From: JAUWQU01 sp964605095
GTDB taxonomy: Bacteria; Planctomycetota; Phycisphaerae; SM23-33
NCBI GenBank assembly: GCA_964605095.1
Contig: CAZSBS010000114.1
Span: forward strand, 1-14,640
Direction of reading: 5' to 3'
DNA: 14,640 nt
In this document: positions 7,351-14,052 of the stretch, piece by piece
Layout: every line of letters begins with the position of its first letter
Numbering within the stretch: the stretch's first letter is position 1
The notes under the pieces: model-generated
The model's input: only the letters and a program-made list of their open reading frames with translations
What the model was told of the DNA's origin: nothing
Databases searched by the model: none
Translations under genes and position numbers: made by a program

Positions 7351-7872
7351 GTGAAATCTGTTCCCTCAGCGCCCTCAGCGCGAGGTCTTCTTTCGCCGGA
7401 GATTGTCGATAGCCTCGTTCGGCTGCTTGTGCCAGGAGCGGCGATTGTCTGCATGGGCAACGAGCTTCTCGGCGATGACGCGGCCGGGGTATGCGTGGGG
7501 CGGCGTCTTGACGGGTCCGGCCCCTGGAAAGTGTATAATGTGCATACCGCGCCGGAGAACTTCCTGTTTCTCATTGCCGAGGGCAGGCCCTCGGCGGTGC
7601 TGGTGATCGACGCGATGGACTTCGGCGCCGAACCCGGCACGGTCGCGCTGGTCGAGCCTGAGCGAGTGACCGGCCAGGGGCCAGGCACGCACGGGCCGTC
7701 GCCGGCGGCGTTTCTGGACTTGTTGGCACAGGTGCATCCGTGCCCGATGGCGGTGCTCGGCATTCAGCCGGCCCAGGCCGCGATGACGGCGCCGCTCTGC
7801 CCGCCGGTGGCTGCCGCCGTAGACAGCGTGGTATCGGTACTGCGGGCGATTGCAGATCGGCTGGCGCAGTAG
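7351..7872 (+). CDS. HycI/HyaD-like hydrogenase maturation endopeptidase
   Basis: About 173 residues, peptidase M52 family. The signature GNELLGDDAAG (7456-7488) carries the first metal-binding acidic residue; DAMDFG (7609-7626) supplies the second; a His in GTHGPSP (near 7690) fits the third ligand. The enzyme removes the C-terminal extension of the hydrogenase large subunit once nickel is inserted, which fits the 34-residue extension after CTER at the end of the first gene. I prefer the GTG start at 7351 because GGAAGGAA sits 8-9 bases upstream; ATG 7333 and ATG 7312 are in frame and possible. Codons just after the start contain a direct 9-base repeat (CCCTCAGCG at 7363 and 7372), so the extreme N-terminus is not conserved. 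The location behind the polyferredoxin makes it part of the hydrogenase cluster. Confidence 0.9.
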   Translation: MKSVPSAPSARGLLSPEIVDSLVRLLVPGAAIVCMGNELLGDDAAGVCVGRRLDGSGPWKVYNVHTAPENFLFLIAEGRPSAVLVIDAMDFGAEPGTVALVEPERVTGQGPGTHGPSPAAFLDLLAQVHPCPMAVLGIQPAQAAMTAPLCPPVAAAVDSVVSVLRAIADRLAQ

Positions 7873-7893
7873 TGTAGTGAGGAGGCCCGAGTC

Positions 7894-9303
7894 ATGGTCA
7901 GCGGTTCTTTGGGCACTTCGACGGCGCGGGACGGCCTGTCGCTGACAGAGAGGGAACTCTTCGACCGCCTGGGGTGGTTCATCCAAATCCGATGGTTCAT
8001 GGGCCTGTTTGCCATGCTGCTGCTGCTTGTGGCCTGGAGCATCCTGGGTATGCGTTTCCGCCAGGGCGCCGAAGAGCCCAGGCTCAGCCCCGCCGCCGAC
8101 GCCGTGCTGGTGATCTTCCTCTACAACGCCCTTTTCACCTTCCTTCAGCACGTCGTTTGTGCCCGGCGGCGGATCACGAGGCGCATCATCATCGCACTGG
8201 CGCTGGGGCAGATAGCCTGCGACAGCCTGGCCGTCTGCGGCCTGGTCCACTACACCGGCGGCGTCGAGAACTATTTCATCATCCTGATCCTGTTGCCGCT
8301 GGTGATCGCGGCTGAGTTGTTGCCGGCCTGGCTGGCATACACGGCCGCTCTGGGCACCGCGGCGCTTGTCCACGCCATGGCCTACGGTGAACTGTGGGGC
8401 GTGCTGCCGCACGTCAGCATTGTCGGGAACGCACCCGGCGCCGCCGAGCCCCTGGCGGGCCTGCACGCCGATGTGCTATACGTGGCGCAGGTAACTGGCG
8501 CGCTGACGGCAATGATGTTCATGATCGTCTTCATCGGCTCGTCAATCGCCTCCCGCCTTCGCGACCGTGAGGCGCAACTGGAGGACGCCTACCGCCAACT
8601 CAGCGACGTGGACGAGGCCAAGGGCCTCTTCATGCGGCAGGCCGGCCACGAGATGCGAAGCCCGCTGGCCGCGATGTTCAGCATCCTCGACGCGATCTCA
8701 GGCAGCGCCGACAATCTCAACGACGACCACCGCCAACTGATCGACCGCGCCAAACGCCGCATCAACGCCCTGATGGAGCTGGTAAAGGACCTGCGCCACT
8801 ACTCCTGGCTGCGCTCCCCCGCGGCCGCGCAGGAAATGAAAATGGTCTGCCTGGAAGAGCTTGTCGACGCCGCCGTCGAGTTGTTCGGCCCGCAGGCCGA
8901 GGCGCGGGATGTCTCCCTGGCAGCCGCCGCCCAGCCCGCCCGGGTCCGCGGCGACGAGGAGATGCTCCGCGAAGTGGTGACCAACCTGGTGACCAACGCC
9001 ATCCAGTACACCCCGCGAGGCGGGCGGATCGAAATCGACCTGGCAATCGAGGGGACCTCAGCCGTGCTCCGCGTGGCCGACACCGGCATAGGCATCAGCA
9101 AGCCGGCTCGCGGCAAGCTGTTCGAGGAGTTCTACCGCAGCCCCGAGGCCCGCAAGCACTTCCCCGACGGTACAGGCCTGGGCTTGGCCATCACCCGTCG
9201 AATAGTGGAACTCCACAACGGCCGAATCGACGTCCATTCGCCCCCCGAAGGCGGCACCGCCTTTTTTGTCCGGCTGCCGCTGTTGCAGGCCAACCCAAGC
9301 TAA
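7894..9303 (+). CDS. RegB-like membrane sensor histidine kinase
   Basis: 469 residues. The N-terminus has about six membrane helices (roughly residues 28-50, 68-90, 100-122, 128-150, 150-170, 195-220). A short linker leads to a HisKA domain with phospho-acceptor His252 in AGHEMRSPLAAM. The HATPase_c domain shows the N box (Asn368 in LVTNAIQYTPRGG), G1 DTGIGI and G2 GTGLGLAI. In the membrane part, YTGGVENYFIILILLP resembles the GGxxNPF quinone-site motif of RegB/PrrB redox sensors, although Pro-Phe is Tyr-Phe here. GAGGAGG stands 8-9 bases before ATG 7894. It begins 21 bases after the protease, so it may be cotranscribed. No response regulator is in the window. Kinase identity is certain; redox or quinone sensing is an inference. 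Confidence 0.93.
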   Translation: MVSGSLGTSTARDGLSLTERELFDRLGWFIQIRWFMGLFAMLLLLVAWSILGMRFRQGAEEPRLSPAADAVLVIFLYNALFTFLQHVVCARRRITRRIIIALALGQIACDSLAVCGLVHYTGGVENYFIILILLPLVIAAELLPAWLAYTAALGTAALVHAMAYGELWGVLPHVSIVGNAPGAAEPLAGLHADVLYVAQVTGALTAMMFMIVFIGSSIASRLRDREAQLEDAYRQLSDVDEAKGLFMRQAGHEMRSPLAAMFSILDAISGSADNLNDDHRQLIDRAKRRINALMELVKDLRHYSWLRSPAAAQEMKMVCLEELVDAAVELFGPQAEARDVSLAAAAQPARVRGDEEMLREVVTNLVTNAIQYTPRGGRIEIDLAIEGTSAVLRVADTGIGISKPARGKLFEEFYRSPEARKHFPDGTGLGLAITRRIVELHNGRIDVHSPPEGGTAFFVRLPLLQANPS

Positions 9304-9311
9304 CCCCGAAT

Positions 9312-9764
9312 GTGCCCGAAGGACAGCGGCCTGTCCCGGTTGCGGCAATAGCCGGGCTGACGGCCATTGGAGACCACGCTGTTCCTGATCTGACAAAAGT
9401 GTTGGAGGCTGGTGACGGATGGCCCGCCTTGTTCGCAGTTGACGCGATCGCCGAGATGGGCGCGGGTGCGAAGCCAGCCATTCCGGCGCTCGTGAAGGCG
9501 CTTGAAGGCAAGGACCAGTGGAAAGTCACATATGTCGCCAAGGCGCTCGAGCAAATCGGACCACATGCCAGTGATGCTGTGCCAGCCCTGCTGGAGATGA
9601 TTCGCAAGAAGAAGCCGGGGAGAACCGCAGCCATCGGTGTAGTCGGGGCTCTTAAGCCTGACACCAAGACCGTCGTTCCGCTGTTGGCAGGGATTGCCAA
9701 GGACGCACAGGAGGATGCTGCCGACCGGGTGCAGGCCATCGTCTCGCTGGCTTACATGGGGGTG
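9312..9764 (+). pseudogene. HEAT-repeat protein fragment
   Basis: The reading frame from about 9340 to 9760 encodes three or four HEAT-like helical repeats (IGDHAVPDLTKVLEAG, MGAGAKPAIPALVKALEG, IGPHASDAVPALLEMI, LKPDTKTVVPLLAGIA). It lacks any clear start region or ribosome site after the kinase stop, and beyond AIVSLAYMG it runs into an antisense phage-capsid fragment. The frame itself stays open to 9830, but the last residues are an artefact of that junction. I read it as an internal or C-terminal piece of a larger HEAT protein left by rearrangement. HEAT repeats are binding scaffolds and give no specific function. Confidence 0.7.
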
Positions 9765-9765
9765 C

Positions 9766-9990
9766 GTTCGGATCCTGCAGGGCCACACCGAAGTCGTGGT
9801 ATCCGCGCATCTGGATGCCGAGGACGTTGAAGTCCGCATCCGCCGTCTCTATGGTCGGGCTCTCCTGGCCGTTGAGGAACGCCACCTCGATCACCGGCAG
9901 GTCGGACGGGTCGCCCAGGAGGTACCACGCCTTCTCGCTGTTGCCGGTATAGCTGGAGTTGGACAGGTAGCGGCTGAACTCGCTGGTGGC
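9766..9990 (-). pseudogene. Phage major capsid (gpT/HK97-like) C-terminal fragment
   Basis: On the reverse strand the residues RYLSNSSYTGNSEKAWYLL, VIEVAFLNGQESPTIE and IQMRGYHDFGVALQDP (between about 9976 and 9769) match the C-terminal part of Mu-gpT-like / HK97-fold major capsid proteins: the strand before the AWYLLADP block and the ending GIQMRGYHDFGVAL. The rest of the capsid protein is missing on both sides. Upstream of TSEFS the reading frame is unrelated, and after DP the family's usual ending is lost at the HEAT junction. It is therefore a relic of a prophage. The family identification is from memory of the conserved block, and the match is strong over about 65 residues. Confidence 0.75.
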
Positions 9991-10090
9991 CGAACTGGCC
10001 GGCGACTGCTTGGCCAAGGGCGCCGGTGGCCGCGTGGTACCGGGCACGGACAACCAGCTTGTGCTTCGTAGCGAAGCGGCGTTTCGCGGA

Positions 10091-10465
10091 GTGGCAACGG
10101 TGGACATTCGCGTGCCGATGGAGTTCAAGACCCGCAGCGGGCGGAAGGAGATTATCCTACCGCCTGACGCCGCCACGACCGCCGACGTTGGCCCACGTTC
10201 GCCGTTGGTCGTCGCCTTGGCCCAAGCGTACCGCTGGCAACGGATGATTGACTCCGGCGAGGTTCCTGGTGTGGAAGCAATCGCGATGCGGTGCGGCGTC
10301 GACAGAACCTACGTCAGTCGGATCCTCGGCCTGGCCGCGCTGGCCCCGGAACTCGTCGAGAAGATAGTCAAGGGCAATGAGCCCAGCGGGCTGTCCATGC
10401 GGAAGTTGATGGCCGGGCGGCTCCCGGCTCGGTGGGACAAGCAGCAGGTGGCGATCGGCCAGTGA
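10091..10465 (+). CDS. Recombinase-associated HTH protein (remnant possible)
   Basis: About 124 residues. The first block, VDIRVPMEFKTRSGRKEIIL, is a small basic strand-rich segment; the second (about 10205-10420) is a helix-turn-helix of the form ALAQAYRWQRMIDSG, then GVDRTYVSRILGLAALAPEL, then VEKIVKGNEPSGLSMRKLMA. This layout matches small proteins encoded directly downstream of, or fused to, large serine recombinases in mobile elements. No recombinase gene is present here; upstream is capsid debris, so this is likely a leftover or moved piece. The frame is open from 9986, but the family-like part starts near 10100; I chose GTG 10091, which has no good ribosome site. DNA binding is likely from the HTH; the target is unknown. 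Confidence 0.6.
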   Translation: MATVDIRVPMEFKTRSGRKEIILPPDAATTADVGPRSPLVVALAQAYRWQRMIDSGEVPGVEAIAMRCGVDRTYVSRILGLAALAPELVEKIVKGNEPSGLSMRKLMAGRLPARWDKQQVAIGQ

Positions 10466-10753
10466 CGTTACACGGGGGCGGTTGTTTCCGCAGTTGTCCG
10501 CACATTGATTGTTGAAGCCCATACCGCATACCATGCCGCGAGCATGTTCCTGGAGCGGGCCTTGGGCGAGAGACTATTGGATCAGGCTACGGCCGAGGCA
10601 CACAGATTTCGGGGCGACGCAGGATCTTGAGCAGGCTTGACATACGTCTTCGCCCTGCCGCCTTCTTCGTGATTATAGCGAGGTTCATATTGTTAAAACA
10701 CCAAGGTGGGCATAGCATATTCTCGTCCAGTCTGTGCAACCAGGGGTCGTTCG
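10466..10753. other. Stretch without a recognised gene
   Basis: After the HTH stop the same frame reopens for about 50 codons to a TGA near 10628-10630 (residues such as YHAASMFLERALGERLLDQA). It has no start codon with a ribosome site except an internal ATG near 10541, and no family match that I know. From 10630 to 10753 I see nothing coding; base composition becomes more AT-rich (for example around 10680-10730). Confidence 0.4.
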
Positions 10754-11050
10754 ATGAACGGCAAAAAACCTAAGCGTTTGGGCGCAGCAGAACCTACGTC
10801 GCCCGAGTCGCCAAAGCACCTTTTCCCTCGGCTCGCGCCCATGCTTCTGTCTTTTGCCTTGCCTGTTCATCGCAGACCGGGGCTTTCGGAGCACGTCGAT
10901 CACGCATATCTGGGACAATTACGCCAACCAACGACCGTCCGGGACATCCCTACGGGCCTTCTCGTCGAGGGGGGGCTAGTATCCGAGAAGCAAAGAAAGA
11001 GAAGATTATTCAATTTCTTTGTCAGAATCTCTGCCAGGACCACGAATTGA
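10754..11050 (+). CDS. Hypothetical protein, possibly frame-broken at a G7 run
   Basis: 98 residues, no family recognised. ATG 10754 has AGGGG 7 bases upstream. The product is basic and Pro-rich at the start (MNGKKPKRLGAAEPTSPESP), has one weakly hydrophobic stretch (LAPMLLSFALPV), and ends in RKRRLFNFFVRISARTTN. A second forward frame (codon phase of 11211) is open from 10774 to the TGA at 11209-11211 and has a more protein-like acidic end (KEKIIQFLCQNLC, HELIYEERASGHEVQFMKGM). The two frames would join by one extra G in the GGGGGGG run at 10969-10975. So this may be the first part of a frameshifted 150-residue gene, or not a gene at all. Confidence 0.3.
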   Translation: MNGKKPKRLGAAEPTSPESPKHLFPRLAPMLLSFALPVHRRPGLSEHVDHAYLGQLRQPTTVRDIPTGLLVEGGLVSEKQRKRRLFNFFVRISARTTN

Positions 11051-11309
11051 TATATGAGGAGAGAGCATCTGGCCACGAGGTACAATTTATGAAGGGAATG
11101 GTTGATGAATCTTCTCTTGCGGCCTTTGCGGGCCTGGGACAGATACTATCTGTGCAAGCTGGGACAGTTCAATGGGCAACGATAAGGCAAAGCCATTGCC
11201 CGCGGCGGTGACGCGTCCCAAAAGGCCAGCTAAGTCCTGTGGCATCAGGAACACCGTACTGCTCGTCGCGCCCGTTGTTTCAAGAACAATAGCCGAAAGG
11301 GGCATGAAC

Positions 11310-12161
11310 ATGAAGAACGGAAATCTTCTCGTCGCACTGGTTGGCCTTGTCGCCATGGGCATTTTCGCCGCCAATGCCTCGGCTATGTACAACCCCAGCG
11401 TGGGCCGATGGATGACGAGGGACCCGGAATCCAGTAATACCAAACGCATCGGGACTGCTGGGCCGGCCGTGGCGGGCGGGTTCATCCCGATGGACCAATA
11501 CTCAGATGACATGAATCTTTATCAGTATGTGGCCAACAATCCTATCAATTGGGTCGACTACACGGGCAACGGAAGAGAAAGACCTGGTAAGGGCGGCGGA
11601 TCGTCCCCGGGCACGCCAATAACTCCAGCACCGGGGGCACCAGGGAGTGTCGGACCACCCGAGCAGCCGGCTGGCGAGGGCGCAACTTGTAGCATTCACG
11701 TTTACAGGTCTGCAATATGCACGCTCTTTCCCAAGAAGGCGAGTGATTTTGGCCATGAGTGGATCAACGATGGCTCCACCACGTGGGATTTTCCGAAGAA
11801 CTACTTCGATGACCCCGTCCAACCATGCCATAAATACGACAAAGAGCATCCCATGCATATATGGAATGCGCATGTGACCTACTGGGGCGGAACTCTTCCC
11901 AACGGAACGCCATGCAAGCAAGCGAGTTGTCGCCAGATCAAGGCTTGCCTCCAGGCGGCAGAGGATGAATGGGCTGCAACGCCCTACAGGTTCAGCGGCC
12001 ACAACTGCATAGACTTTGTCTCGTTTGCTCTCAGCAAGTGCTGCATGGCCAAGGGCATGTTTGAGACTCGTTCGCCAGGCTGGGGCGAGGAAAAGAAGGC
12101 GTGTTGTGAACGGGAAAAAGAAATGGATCGCCTGGGCTGCAATGGTAGCGGCGGCCCGTGA
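11310..12161 (+). CDS. Secreted mini-RHS protein with Cys-rich putative papain-like domain
   Basis: 283 residues from ATG 11310, which has AAAGGGG 7 bases upstream; the frame is open from 11172 but those residues are not conserved in character. Residues 1-25 form a Sec signal peptide (KNGNLLVALVGLVAMGIFA, cut after ANASA). Residues 26-86 are the terminal RHS-core repeat: YNPSVGRWMTRDPE and MNLYQYVANNPINWVDYTG. A Gly/Pro-rich linker (87-123) leads to a C-terminal domain (124-283) with about 14 Cys. In that domain His149 (FGHEWI) comes before Cys233 (GHNCIDFVSFAL), the order of catalytic residues in permuted NlpC/P60 / LRAT-type papain-fold enzymes. Full RHS proteins exceed 1000 residues, so this has only the last repeat plus a variable tip. 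The many Cys suggest disulfides outside the cytoplasm. The RHS part is secure; the enzyme fold is inference. Confidence 0.8.
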   Translation: MKNGNLLVALVGLVAMGIFAANASAMYNPSVGRWMTRDPESSNTKRIGTAGPAVAGGFIPMDQYSDDMNLYQYVANNPINWVDYTGNGRERPGKGGGSSPGTPITPAPGAPGSVGPPEQPAGEGATCSIHVYRSAICTLFPKKASDFGHEWINDGSTTWDFPKNYFDDPVQPCHKYDKEHPMHIWNAHVTYWGGTLPNGTPCKQASCRQIKACLQAAEDEWAATPYRFSGHNCIDFVSFALSKCCMAKGMFETRSPGWGEEKKACCEREKEMDRLGCNGSGGP

Positions 12162-12224
12162 GGAGGAAACAGAAGCTCCAGGACTGTAGATATCGTTCCC
12201 GTGTCTGAAGTGATGAGGCATGCA

Positions 12225-12668
12225 ATGAAACAAGCACTAGCGAACCTGATCTTCCTGTTGCTCCCAGCCACGATTTACGGCTGTGACAACGCGCGTCTAT
12301 GCCACGACGGAACGTATCGCACCTTCATACCAGACACGGTGCAAGGTTATCACGCTGATCCCAATGACGTGACCATTTGGATGGTTGCGGAACCGTTTGA
12401 TGGTATTTCATGTTTGCCACGGGATTTGGCTATCCGAAACTTGGTGGCGCCTGACCAATGCCAAGTGACCATCCAGCCACCCGGATGGATTAAGGGACGC
12501 CCGCTTATGGCGGTATATACTAAAGGTACCACCAGCACCCCTCAAACCATCAGCTTCGACGTATATCAGGGACAAGCGAAAAGGCAGACGGTGACGATAT
12601 CTATTGCTAGAACGCCTTCGCTAAACATAATCATTGACGGGAAGCGGTTAGGAGAAGCCCGACCCTGA
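12225..12668 (+). CDS. Small secreted protein or lipoprotein of unknown function
   Basis: 147 residues from ATG 12225, with GATGAGG about 6 bases upstream; GTG 12201 is an alternative in the same frame. The start is a signal peptide, MKQALANLIFLLLPATIYGC, whose Cys20 after IYG is an imperfect lipobox. The rest looks like beta strands (for example LMAVYTKGTTSTPQTISFDV and QTVTISIARTPSLNIIIDG), with Cys at four further places. I recognise no family. It starts 63 bases after the mini-RHS gene, on the same strand, and both are exported; it could be an immunity or partner protein, but only position suggests this. A strong terminator follows at 12700. Confidence 0.6.
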   Translation: MKQALANLIFLLLPATIYGCDNARLCHDGTYRTFIPDTVQGYHADPNDVTIWMVAEPFDGISCLPRDLAIRNLVAPDQCQVTIQPPGWIKGRPLMAVYTKGTTSTPQTISFDVYQGQAKRQTVTISIARTPSLNIIIDGKRLGEARP

Positions 12669-12699
12669 TCCGCGACGAGTATATCCGACCATCATCAAT

Positions 12700-12734
12700 A
12701 GCGGCTCCCAGAGGTGGAGCCGCTGTTGTATTTT
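12700..12734 (+). terminator. Intrinsic terminator after the RHS pair
   Basis: Perfect 9-bp stem AGCGGCTCC / GGAGCCGCT with the 7-base loop CAGAGGT, followed by GTTGTATTTT. It lies 31 bases after the stop of the small exported protein and ends that transcription unit. Confidence 0.88.
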
Positions 12735-12846
12735 CCATGCTCTTATAGAACATGGTCGGCACGCCTTGAACGGCCCGACCTTTGCATATCTTGTTGGCGT
12801 CACAAATACCTCGACATCGCCTTCCCCGGCGACCAAGGAGATCCCC

Positions 12847-13329
12847 ATGACGAGTACTATGGACCCGATCCGCGCCCATTCGCGGACCAAGGAAGTTTAA
12901 CCCGCCCAGCGGCTACACTCTGCGTTTGCTGCTGTGCGGGTGTCGTTCGCGTGGCTGGGCGTCCGCAAAACGCTCACCCAAGACCAGAAAGCCCAGGCCG
13001 CCGATACATTCGGTGCCGAGGGCCCTTTCATTTCCGCATCGAAGAAGCTCCTCGACAATCAGCACCCCGCCTCCCGAGGCGTAACGGCCGTGCGGAATCA
13101 GATCGTGGCACACTGGCGAAGTTCCAGCCTGCCGTATCCGGAGCCAGGCATTCGACTGATCCTCCAGGACACCATCGAGAACTTCGACACCTGCATGACC
13201 CCCCACATGCGGGCGGAGTTGGCTGAGGCTGTCGATGCCCTTGATCGGCAGTACGGTGAGCTGCGTTCCGCCGCGGCTGGACAACTGGGTGAGCTTTACA
13301 ACCCCGCGGACCACCCGCCGAGCTTGTAG
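12847..13329 (+). pseudogene. DUF3150-like gene, broken by in-frame stops
   Basis: The frame starts at ATG 12847 with a very good ribosome site (AAGGAG, 6 bases before). It reads MTSTMDPIRAHSRTKEV, meets TAA at 12898-12900, and continues in the same frame: PAQRLHSAFAAVRVSFAWLG, KAQAADTFGAEGPFISASKKL, AVRNQIVAHWRSSSLPYPEP, ending NPADHPPSL and TAG at 13327-13329. The second part resembles the N-terminal half of DUF3150-like proteins from mobile elements and phages of Planctomycetota, where the chain goes on past PPSL. Thus one stop falls early and one falls mid-protein. A short product could still start at GTG 12934 (131 residues), but it has no ribosome site. The family name is from memory and the molecular function is not known. 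Confidence 0.65.
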
Positions 13330-13632
13330 GGGCTGGCGCCTCGGGCCTCGGGGCAGGTCCGTTGTTTTTGCACTGGCTGGGACTATGGCGGTGTTCCGCA
13401 TCGAACCGCGTAGCGCGTCCCGTGGGTCGATTCTCGCAACGCCTTTCCGCAACAGGCAATACGTCTGACGTGATACACCAGGGGCGTGTCCCGACGAATC
13501 AGATAGGAGCGGGCCGGAAAGAGAGGAAAACGGCCTATCTCGGTGTTTTCGGGCCGAACGAGTCCCGTGACGGACGCCGTTCGCGGCCCGGCGTGAATCG
13601 CCCAAAGCCTTGTGCCCGTGCTGGTTAACGAA
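13330..13632. other. Stretch without a recognised gene
   Basis: About 300 bases after the DUF3150-like remnant. Short open frames exist on the plus strand (for example up to 13468 and 13628), but none has a ribosome site or a recognisable motif. It may hold decayed remains of the missing 3' half of the broken gene; I cannot show this. Confidence 0.4.
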
Positions 13633-13662
13633 ACGGCCCGCCGGAGTCATCCAGCGGGCCGT
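13633..13662 (-). terminator. Hairpin terminator of the GIY-YIG gene
   Basis: Perfect 9-bp stem ACGGCCCGC / GCGGGCCGT with a 12-base loop. Read on the reverse strand it begins at the last base of the GIY-YIG stop codon and is followed by TTTCGTTAACC, a weak T-rich tail. Confidence 0.6.
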
Positions 13663-13913
13663 CAGAAATGCTTCTTGGCGAATGCCCGGCCGGACTGGCT
13701 CTTCAGATACCGCTCGAATGCCAAGGCCTTTTCCTTGTCCCGGAAGGCGACGGCGGTTTCAATTCGCCAAGGTGCAAACTTTGACGTGTGCGGCACTTTG
13801 AGCGCATTGTGGGCCTTTAGGCGGGCGGCTAGGTCTTTGGTCAATCCGACGTACCAGTGGCCGGGCGGATCGATACTCTGGAGCATGTACACGTACCAGA
13901 ATTGGCCGTCCAT
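13662..13913 (-). CDS. Small GIY-YIG nuclease-domain protein
   Basis: 83 residues, reverse strand. The single GIY-YIG domain is complete: YVYMLQS (7-13) stands for GIY, WYVGLT (20-25) for YIG, with Arg31 and the Glu67 of LAFERYLKS as expected catalytic residues. The end, SGRAFAKKHF, is typical of the YhbQ/UPF0213-like small members, which run 80-100 residues. I start at the ATG at 13913, preceded by AAGGA; the frame is open up to 13976 but that part has no similarity. Function in these small proteins is poorly known; DNA cleavage or repair is assumed from the fold. Neighbours are a broken mobile gene and ssrA. Confidence 0.88.
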   Translation of the reverse strand: MDGQFWYVYMLQSIDPPGHWYVGLTKDLAARLKAHNALKVPHTSKFAPWRIETAVAFRDKEKALAFERYLKSQSGRAFAKKHF

Positions 13914-14007
13914 GGCGATTCCTTTTCCAGGCGACAATGGCTTGCCGAGACGTAGTTCGCCGCACTCAGTGAACAAATGCCCGTCTTCGCCTACGGCTAC
14001 GACGTGG

Positions 14008-14052
14008 CAGTCTTCGTTCGCCGCTCCTAAAGGTCGCGGCGAACGAAGACTG
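14008..14052 (-). terminator. 17-bp perfect hairpin at the 3' end of ssrA
   Basis: The 16-base arm 14009-14024 is the exact reverse complement of 14036-14051, with an 11-base loop, and C14008-G14052 adds a pair. On the reverse strand this structure overlaps the last two bases of tmRNA and runs beyond. There is no T-run after it. It could stop transcription, guide 3' trimming, or be a leftover of integration at the tmRNA end. Confidence 0.65.

Noticed and set aside
9321..9336. GGACAG-CGGC-CTGTCC hairpin after the kinase gene
   Set aside because: The stem is only 6 bp and no T-run follows; it also falls in the HEAT-like frame. Not strong enough for a terminator.
9770..9775. GGATCC at the HEAT/capsid joint, as if from a cloning junction
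   Set aside because: A single six-base site is expected by chance in this length; there is no vector sequence around it.
12648..12890. Reverse open frame of about 80 codons before the DUF3150-like remnant
   Set aside because: It overlaps the terminator hairpin at 12700 and has no family motif; it looks like chance.
12714..13226. Forward open frame of 170 codons overlapping the DUF3150-like remnant
   Set aside because: It begins inside the terminator and is rich in Arg/Pro/Cys; the recognisable protein block is in the other frame.
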